From Candidatus Dormiibacterota bacterium (GTDB lineage: Bacteria; Chloroflexota; Dormibacteria; Aeolococcales; Aeolococcaceae): 5,969 bases of DNA. Each line of letters starts with the position of its first letter. The stretch's first letter is position 1. Position numbers and translations under genes: made by a program. Where the stretch lies: assembly GCA_019236085.1 (NCBI GenBank), contig JAFAJR010000193.1, positions 1-5,969 on the forward strand, given 5' to 3'. This document shows, in pieces, positions 1-4,126 of this stretch. The notes under the pieces were generated by a model. The model was not told the DNA's origin. It was given only the letters and a program-made list of their open reading frames with translations, and searched no databases.

Positions 1-909
1 GCGACAGGGGTCGTGCCGCCCGGACTCGTCGTTCAGGTCGGCGATGCCGTCAATCTTCTTGTCGTTTACAAGTTCCGCGATCGTTTGCACCAGGCGCGAT
101 TTGTTGACCTGGTAGGGGAGCTCGCGCACCACGATGCGCTCCCGGCCCGATTTCGACTCTTCGAAGTCGACTTGGGCGCGCACAACGATGCGACCGTGGC
201 CGGTGCCGTACAGCGTCGCAATGTCGCGCGCGTAGATGATGCCGCCTGTGGGGAAGTCCGGTCCGCGGACGATGCGCACCAGGTCCTCGGTTGTGGTTTC
301 GGGATCGTCGATGAGGCGCAGCACCGCGTCGCAGATCTCGCCCAGGTTGTGCGGTGGAATGTTCGTCGCCATGCCGACAGCGATGCCGCTGGCTCCGTTG
401 ATCAACAGGTTTGGTAGCAGCGCCGGCAGCACCGCCGGCTCGCGCACCCCGGGGACGTTGGCGAAGTTGGGGCCGAAGTCGACGGTGTCCTTCTCAATGT
501 CATCGACCAGCGCCATGGCCGCCGACGTCATGCGCGCCTCTGTATAGCGGTATGCCGCTGCGGGGTCGCCGTCGATCGACCCGAAGTTTCCCTGGCCGTC
601 GATGAGGGGATAGCGCATGACCCAGCCCTGCGCAAGGCGCACCAGCGTGTCGTACACGGCGGTGTCACCGTGAGGGTGGTACTTCCCCAGCACCTCGCCG
701 ACCACCGTGGCGCACTTCTGGTAGCGCGCGCCGGCAGTCATGCCGTTGTCGAGCATCGCCCACAGGATGCGGCGCTGCGCGGGCTTCAATCCGTCGCGCA
801 CGTCCGGCAGTGCGCGGCTGATGATCACGCTCATCGCGTAGTCCATGTAGGACTGACGCATCTCCTGCTCGAGGTCGACCTGGTGGATCTGCCCGGGCTC
901 GAAGATCAT
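1..909 (-). CDS. gyrA: DNA gyrase subunit A, N-terminal 303 residues (partial, cut by window start)
   Basis: GyrA is the breakage-reunion subunit of DNA gyrase (A2B2), which introduces ATP-driven negative supercoils in the cytoplasm. The reading frame is open from the ATG at 909 to base 1 and covers only the N-terminal part of a protein normally over 800 residues long. Numbering matches E. coli GyrA without gaps through the active site. Visible motifs are the start of the winged-helix region with 'RALPDVRDGLKPAQRRIL' (residues 32-49), the quinolone-pocket helix 'KYHPHGDTAVYDTLVRLAQ' (76-94), 'DGQGNFGSIDGD' (104-115), and 'RYTEAR' with catalytic Tyr122 and Arg121. Residue 83 is Thr and residue 87 is Asp. 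The start is supported by the conserved N-terminus and by an AGGAG Shine-Dalgarno 8 bases upstream. The ATG overlaps the plsX stop (ATGA), so translation is probably coupled. ParC is the alternative for the family, but pairing with gyrB in one operon favours GyrA. Confidence 0.96.
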   Translation of the reverse strand, partial: MIFEPGQIHQVDLEQEMRQSYMDYAMSVIISRALPDVRDGLKPAQRRILWAMLDNGMTAGARYQKCATVVGEVLGKYHPHGDTAVYDTLVRLAQGWVMRYPLIDGQGNFGSIDGDPAAAYRYTEARMTSAAMALVDDIEKDTVDFGPNFANVPGVREPAVLPALLPNLLINGASGIAVGMATNIPPHNLGEICDAVLRLIDDPETTTEDLVRIVRGPDFPTGGIIYARDIATLYGTGHGRIVVRAQVDFEESKSGRERIVVRELPYQVNKSRLVQTIAELVNDKKIDGIADLNDESGRHDPCR

Positions 910-1934
910 CGAAGGATCTCCTGGGTCGCCGGCTCAACGGCATGCGACGACATCGCGGTGGCGATGGTGCCGCTCACGTCGCGCGAGGCGGCGTCGCGGG
1001 CGACACGGATGGCATTGACAATCGCTTCTGCATCGGACCGTCCATGCGCGATGACCACCTCGCCGGCGACGCCGAGCAGCAGCGCCCCGCCGGTCTTGCG
1101 GTAATCCACCTTGTCGCGCAGCGGTCGCAGCTTTGGCCGGAGCAACGCGCCACCGATAGTGCCTGTGACGCTCTTGCGAGCCTCGGTGGCGATTGTCGCG
1201 AAAAGGAACTCGCCGATGCCCTCGGCCGTCTTGAGGACGACGTTGCCGGTGAAGCCGTCGGTGACGACCACATCGCACAGGCCCTTGAACATGTCCTTGC
1301 CTTCGACGTTGCCGACGAAGTGCAGCGGGAGTGCCTGCATCAGCGGATGCGCCGCCTGCACCAGTTCACTTCCCTTCTCGGCCTCTTCGCCGTTGCTCAG
1401 CAGAGCGACGCGAGGCCGCTCGACACCGAGCATCGTCCGTGCGTACACGTCACCCATGACGGCGAACTGCGCCATCCATTCCGCCTTGCAGTCCGTGTTG
1501 GCGCCGACGTCGAGGATGAAGGTGCTGCCACCGGCTGTGGGGAACGACGCGCCGATCGCCGGCCGCGCCACGCCGCGGATGCGCTTGATGGTGAACAGCG
1601 CGGCCGCCAGCATCGCGCCGCTGTTGCCGGCGCTGACCCCAGCTGCCGCACGGCCCTCGGCCACCAGCGCGCAGCTGCGGACGATGGATGACTGCGGCTT
1701 GGCCCGGACCGCCGCCGCCGGATGCTCGTCCATGGCAATGACGTCGGGAGCATCGACGATCTGCAGCCGCGATGTCTCCTCACCACCGGTGGTGCGCAGC
1801 GATCGCTCCACAACCTCGCGTGGTCCCACGAGCAGAACATCGACGTCGAGCTCCGCCACGGCGCGGACGGCGCCGCGCACGATCGCATCGGGAGCTTGGT
1901 CGCCACCGAGGACATCGAGCGCGATGGGCAGCAT
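906..1934 (-). CDS. plsX: Phosphate acyltransferase PlsX (acyl-ACP:phosphate acyltransferase)
   Basis: PlsX converts acyl-ACP and inorganic phosphate to acyl-phosphate, which PlsY uses to acylate glycerol-3-phosphate, the first step of phospholipid synthesis. It is a soluble enzyme that associates peripherally with the membrane. The protein is 342 residues, full length for the family (about 330-356). Recognisable PlsX motifs are 'ALDVLGGDQAP' (residues 5-15), 'GVSAGNSGAM' (99-108), 'LDVGAN' (141-146), 'LLSNGEEAEKG' (178-188), 'FVGNVEGKD' (207-214), 'VVVTDGFTGNVVLKTAEG' (222-239) and the C-terminal 'GALLLGVAGEVVIAHGRS' (283-300). The start at 1934 is chosen because the conserved first strand begins at residue 4; an in-frame upstream extension would run through gyrB and is an artefact. 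It begins 4 bases after the gyrB stop and its TGA overlaps the gyrA ATG. This location is unusual, because plsX is commonly next to fabH, rpmF or acpP; none of these is in the window. All expected motifs are present, so it appears functional. Confidence 0.96.
   Translation of the reverse strand: MLPIALDVLGGDQAPDAIVRGAVRAVAELDVDVLLVGPREVVERSLRTTGGEETSRLQIVDAPDVIAMDEHPAAAVRAKPQSSIVRSCALVAEGRAAAGVSAGNSGAMLAAALFTIKRIRGVARPAIGASFPTAGGSTFILDVGANTDCKAEWMAQFAVMGDVYARTMLGVERPRVALLSNGEEAEKGSELVQAAHPLMQALPLHFVGNVEGKDMFKGLCDVVVTDGFTGNVVLKTAEGIGEFLFATIATEARKSVTGTIGGALLRPKLRPLRDKVDYRKTGGALLLGVAGEVVIAHGRSDAEAIVNAIRVARDAASRDVSGTIATAMSSHAVEPATQEILR
918..922 (-). promoter_or_regulatory. gyrA ribosome binding site inside the plsX 3' end
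   Basis: On the minus strand AGGAG is followed by 8 bases and then the gyrA ATG (909-907). It lies within the last codons of plsX. This site fixes the gyrA start and suggests that gyrA can be initiated independently as well as through coupling with plsX. Confidence 0.75.
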
Positions 1935-1941
1935 CACCTCA
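1932..1941 (-). promoter_or_regulatory. gyrB stop / plsX start coupling junction
   Basis: The minus-strand sequence is TGA-GGTG-ATG: the gyrB stop, four bases, then the plsX ATG. The only Shine-Dalgarno-like element is GAGG, which overlaps the gyrB stop and sits just 2 bases from the ATG, too close for normal initiation. An in-frame GTG (1937-1935) directly precedes the ATG and is an alternative start one residue longer. No better ribosome binding site is seen in the gyrB 3' end, so plsX translation probably depends on ribosomes finishing gyrB and reinitiating. This last point is inference. Confidence 0.5.
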
Positions 1942-3942
1942 GATGTCGAGGTTGCGCACGCTCTTGGCGTGCGTCTGGATGAACCGCTTGCGTGGCTCGA
2001 CATCGGCACCCATGAGACGGTCGAAAATGTCGTCTGCCTTGAGCGCGTCCTCGACGCCCACACGAAGCAGCACCCGGCGATCCGGATCCATGGTGGTGTT
2101 CCAGAGCTCGTCGGCCTTCATCTCACCGAGGCCCTTGAAGCGCGACACATCCACCTTGCCGCCCCGTCCGCCGAGTGACTTGAACTTCTCGTCGCGCTCG
2201 CCATCGCTGTATGCGTATTCGGTCTGCTTGCCCTTGGTGAGCTTGTACAACGGCGGCTGCGCGAGGAAGAGGTAGCCGCTGTCCACCACGGGCTTGAGAT
2301 GGCGCCAGAAGAACGTGAGCAGCAACGTGCGGATGTGCGAGCCGTCCACATCGGCGTCGGCCATCAGCACGATGCGGTGGTAGCGCAGCTTGTCCAGCGA
2401 CAGTGTCTCCCCGAACCCTGCGCCGAGCGCTGTGATGAGTGTCTTGATCTCCTCGTTGCCCAGGATCTTGTCTGCCCGCGCCTTCTCGACGTTGAGGATC
2501 TTGCCCTTCAGCGGGAGGATCGCCTGGTTACGCCGCTCGCGCGCCTCCTTTGCAGTGCCACCTGCGGACAGGCCCTCGACGATGAAGATCTCGCAGTGCT
2601 CGGGGTCGCGCTCGCTGCAGTCGACAAGCTTGCCCGGCAGCGTTGACGACTCCAGCAGCGACTTGCGCTGCACCAGGTCGCGCGCCTTGGCAGCCGCCTG
2701 CCGCGCACGGGCGGCGGTCAGCGACTGCTCGATGATCTTGCGGCCGTCGCCGGGGTTCTCATCGAGGTACTGCATGAGCGAATCACCCAGCACCGCCGAA
2801 ACTTGGCCGGCGACTTCGCTGTTGCCCAGCTTGGTCTTGGTCTGCCCCTCGAACTGCGGCTCCTGCAACTTGACAGAGATGACGGCGGTGAGACCGTCGC
2901 GCACGTCGTCACCCGTGAGGTTGGGGTCGTTGTCCTTGAGAATGCCCGCCTTGCGCGCGTACTTGTTCAGCGTCGCCGTCAGGGCGCTGCGGAAGCCCGT
3001 GACGTGCGAGCCTCCTTCCTCGGTGTGCACGTTGTTGGCGAAAGCCAGCACGTGCTCGGTGAACGCCGTGTTCTGGTACTGCAAGGCGATCTCGATGATG
3101 TTGCCGTCGACCTCGCGCTCGGCGTACATCGGCTTGGCGTTGACGGCATTGCGGTTGGCGTTGAGGAAGCGCACGAATGCTTCGATGCCGCCCTCGAAGT
3201 GGAACGTGTACACGAGGTCCCTGCGCTCGTCGCCCAGCTGGATGGTGATGCCCTTGTTGAGGAACGCATAGCTGCGCAGCGTGGTCGACACCGCGTCCCA
3301 GGAGAAGTCGATCTCGGGGAACATCTCGGGATCCGGCCAGAAGCGCACGTAGGTGCCGTGGCGGTCGGTCTTGCCGGTGACGGTCACCGGGCCGTTGGGA
3401 ACGCCGCGCGTGTACTCCTGGTGGTGCACCTCACCGTCGCGGTAGACCTCTACGAGGAGGCGCGCGCTCAGCGCATTCACCACGGAAAGTCCGACGCCGT
3501 GCAGGCCGCCGGACACCTTGTAGCCGCCACCGCCGAACTTGCCGCCTGCATGCAGCTTGGTGAGCACAACCTCGAGCGCGGATTTCTTTGCGGTCGGGTG
3601 CATGCCCACGGGAATACCGCGGCCATTGTCCAGCACCGACACCGAATTGTCCGCGTGCAGGGTCACGACGATCGTGTCGCAGTACCCGGCGAGTGCCTCG
3701 TCGATGCTGTTGTCCACGATCTCGACGACGAGGTGATGCAGGCCGCGAAGGTCGGTGGAGCCGATGTACATGCCCGGCCGCCGGCGCACAGGTTCCAGGC
3801 CTTCGAGGATCTGGATCTGGTCGGCCGAATAGGTGTCCCTGGCAGGTGTCGTTGCAGAGCGGCGCTGCCGCCCCGCGGCCGCCGTCGCGGTGGCACCATC
3901 ACCATCGGACGTGGTCGCGTCGCGGCGTGCGATGTCTTCTAT
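1939..3942 (-). CDS. gyrB: DNA gyrase subunit B (start codon uncertain, possibly ATA)
   Basis: GyrB is the ATPase subunit of gyrase; it clamps and drives strand passage and supplies the toprim metal site. The conserved body is complete and ends in 'VRNLDI'. Numbered from the ATA at 3942 (667 residues), the GHKL ATPase shows 'EIVDNSIDEA' from Glu74, 'DNGRGIP' (105-111), 'SGGLHGVG' (about 144-151) and 'QTKTK' with Gln367/Lys369. The toprim domain shows 'VEGLSAGG' with Glu456, 'LPLKGKILNVEKAR', and 'DADVDG' with Asp529/Asp531. The long insert of enterobacterial GyrB is absent. The Asp usual in EGDSAGG is Leu458 here. The conserved N-terminus 'YSADQIQILEGLEPV' lies upstream of the only in-frame GTG (3789), so 3789 cannot be the start. 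The frame opens at 3993 after a TGA and contains no ATG, GTG or TTG before 3789. The best candidate is ATA at 3942, with GGAG 7 bases upstream. A one-base assembly deletion or a frameshift from the ATG at 3986 is the alternative. Identity is certain; the start is not. Confidence 0.9.
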   Translation of the reverse strand: MEDIARRDATTSDGDGATATAAAGRQRRSATTPARDTYSADQIQILEGLEPVRRRPGMYIGSTDLRGLHHLVVEIVDNSIDEALAGYCDTIVVTLHADNSVSVLDNGRGIPVGMHPTAKKSALEVVLTKLHAGGKFGGGGYKVSGGLHGVGLSVVNALSARLLVEVYRDGEVHHQEYTRGVPNGPVTVTGKTDRHGTYVRFWPDPEMFPEIDFSWDAVSTTLRSYAFLNKGITIQLGDERRDLVYTFHFEGGIEAFVRFLNANRNAVNAKPMYAEREVDGNIIEIALQYQNTAFTEHVLAFANNVHTEEGGSHVTGFRSALTATLNKYARKAGILKDNDPNLTGDDVRDGLTAVISVKLQEPQFEGQTKTKLGNSEVAGQVSAVLGDSLMQYLDENPGDGRKIIEQSLTAARARQAAAKARDLVQRKSLLESSTLPGKLVDCSERDPEHCEIFIVEGLSAGGTAKEARERRNQAILPLKGKILNVEKARADKILGNEEIKTLITALGAGFGETLSLDKLRYHRIVLMADADVDGSHIRTLLLTFFWRHLKPVVDSGYLFLAQPPLYKLTKGKQTEYAYSDGERDEKFKSLGGRGGKVDVSRFKGLGEMKADELWNTTMDPDRRVLLRVGVEDALKADDIFDRLMGADVEPRKRFIQTHAKSVRNLDI

Positions 3943-3986
3943 GTCAGGGCTCCGGAAGGGCGTCGGTGGTGGACGTTGATCAACAT
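3939..3986 (-). other. Possible 15-residue leader ORF upstream of gyrB
   Basis: An ATG at 3986 opens a short frame reading MLINVHHRRPSGALT and ending in TAG (3941-3939). The TAG overlaps the candidate gyrB ATA codon as ATAG, the same geometry as the ATGA overlap at plsX/gyrA. AGGG lies 4 bases before the ATG, closer than ideal. It lies about 54 bases downstream of the predicted transcription start. It may be a leader peptide that delivers ribosomes to gyrB, the true gyrB N-terminus separated by a missing base, or chance. I do not recognise the peptide. Confidence 0.25.
3950..3953 (-). promoter_or_regulatory. Candidate gyrB Shine-Dalgarno upstream of a non-canonical ATA codon
   Basis: GGAG on the minus strand is followed by a 7-base spacer and then ATA (3942-3940) in the gyrB frame. 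The spacing is what a genuine start would show. It is the only purine-rich site well placed before any near-cognate codon in this frame. A four-base match can occur by chance in GC-rich DNA. Confidence 0.35.
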
Positions 3987-4046
3987 GCGACCCTCATTGC
4001 AAGCGGCGCCGAGACGCCCGTGACAGGCGGCTGCAGGGTCACTGTG

Positions 4047-4073
4047 ATTGTACCAGTTTTGGGGTCTGGCAAA
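4047..4073 (-). promoter_or_regulatory. Extended -10 promoter for the gyrB-plsX-gyrA operon
   Basis: On the minus strand TGGTACAAT (4055-4047) is an extended -10 element: TACAAT matches TATAAT at five of six positions and is preceded by TGG. It stands out in otherwise GC-rich sequence. The -35 region is weak: TTTGCC or TTGCCA (4073-4067) lies only 14-15 bases upstream, shorter than the usual 17, which fits an extended -10 promoter. The predicted start near 4040 gives a leader of about 98 bases to the ATA, or 54 to the ATG at 3986. Confidence 0.55.
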
Positions 4074-4077
4074 CCCC
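4061..4077. repeat. Short inverted repeat beside the gyrase promoter
   Basis: GGGGT (4061-4065) and ACCCC (4073-4077) form a perfect 5-base inverted repeat around a 7-base centre. It overlaps the weak -35 region of the gyrase promoter, so it could be an operator half-site pair. It has no T-run placed for a terminator of either gene. Five-base repeats in GC-rich DNA arise easily by chance. Confidence 0.25.
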
Positions 4078-4114
4078 GGCGCAGTGAGCTCCGAAGGCCG
4101 CGCAGGCATTGGAT

Positions 4115-4120
4115 TAGCAT
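4115..4120 (+). promoter_or_regulatory. Candidate -10 element for a leaderless ligD transcript
   Basis: TAGCAT fits the TANNNT -10 pattern and ends 6 bases before the ligD ATG, so the transcription start would fall on the A of the ATG at 4127. There is no Shine-Dalgarno at a workable distance: only GAG 2 bases from the ATG. No convincing -35 is seen. This layout is known for leaderless mRNAs in several high-GC phyla. Confidence 0.4.
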
Positions 4121-4126
4121 CGAGCG

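Noticed and set aside
1..30. GyrA residues at the window edge ('DESGRHDPCR') differ from the usual 'DESDRxGMRI' pattern, suggesting a possible frameshift.
   Set aside because: The frame remains open to base 1 and there is no sequence beyond it to test a shift; local divergence is enough to explain it.
1935..2063. An upstream in-frame ATG that would extend PlsX by 43 residues.
   Set aside because: The extension overlaps the conserved GyrB C-terminus in another frame, and PlsX homologues begin right at the 'IALDV' strand.
1111..2178. A 355-codon plus-strand frame opposite plsX and the gyrB end.
   Set aside because: Ser/Thr/Arg/Pro-rich translation typical of an antisense shadow, crossing two well-supported genes.
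3787..3789. GTG as the gyrB start.
   Set aside because: It encodes the Val of the conserved 'EPVRRRPGMYIG' segment. Starting there would remove the N-terminal ATPase arm, and no Shine-Dalgarno precedes it.
3663..3905. ATGGTGATGGTG at 3905 as a possible gyrB start.
   Set aside because: It is in a different frame from gyrB, lacks a ribosome binding site, and would need a frameshift in an otherwise clean coding stretch.
2803..4023. A 406-codon plus-strand frame opposite gyrB and reaching into the intergenic region.
   Set aside because: It is complementary to the conserved gyrB sequence, with no recognisable domain or ribosome binding site; a GC-driven shadow.
4056..4077. The T-run and GGGGT/ACCCC repeat as a rho-independent terminator.
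   Set aside because: It lies between two divergent gene starts, so there is no upstream gene to terminate, and the stem is only five base pairs.
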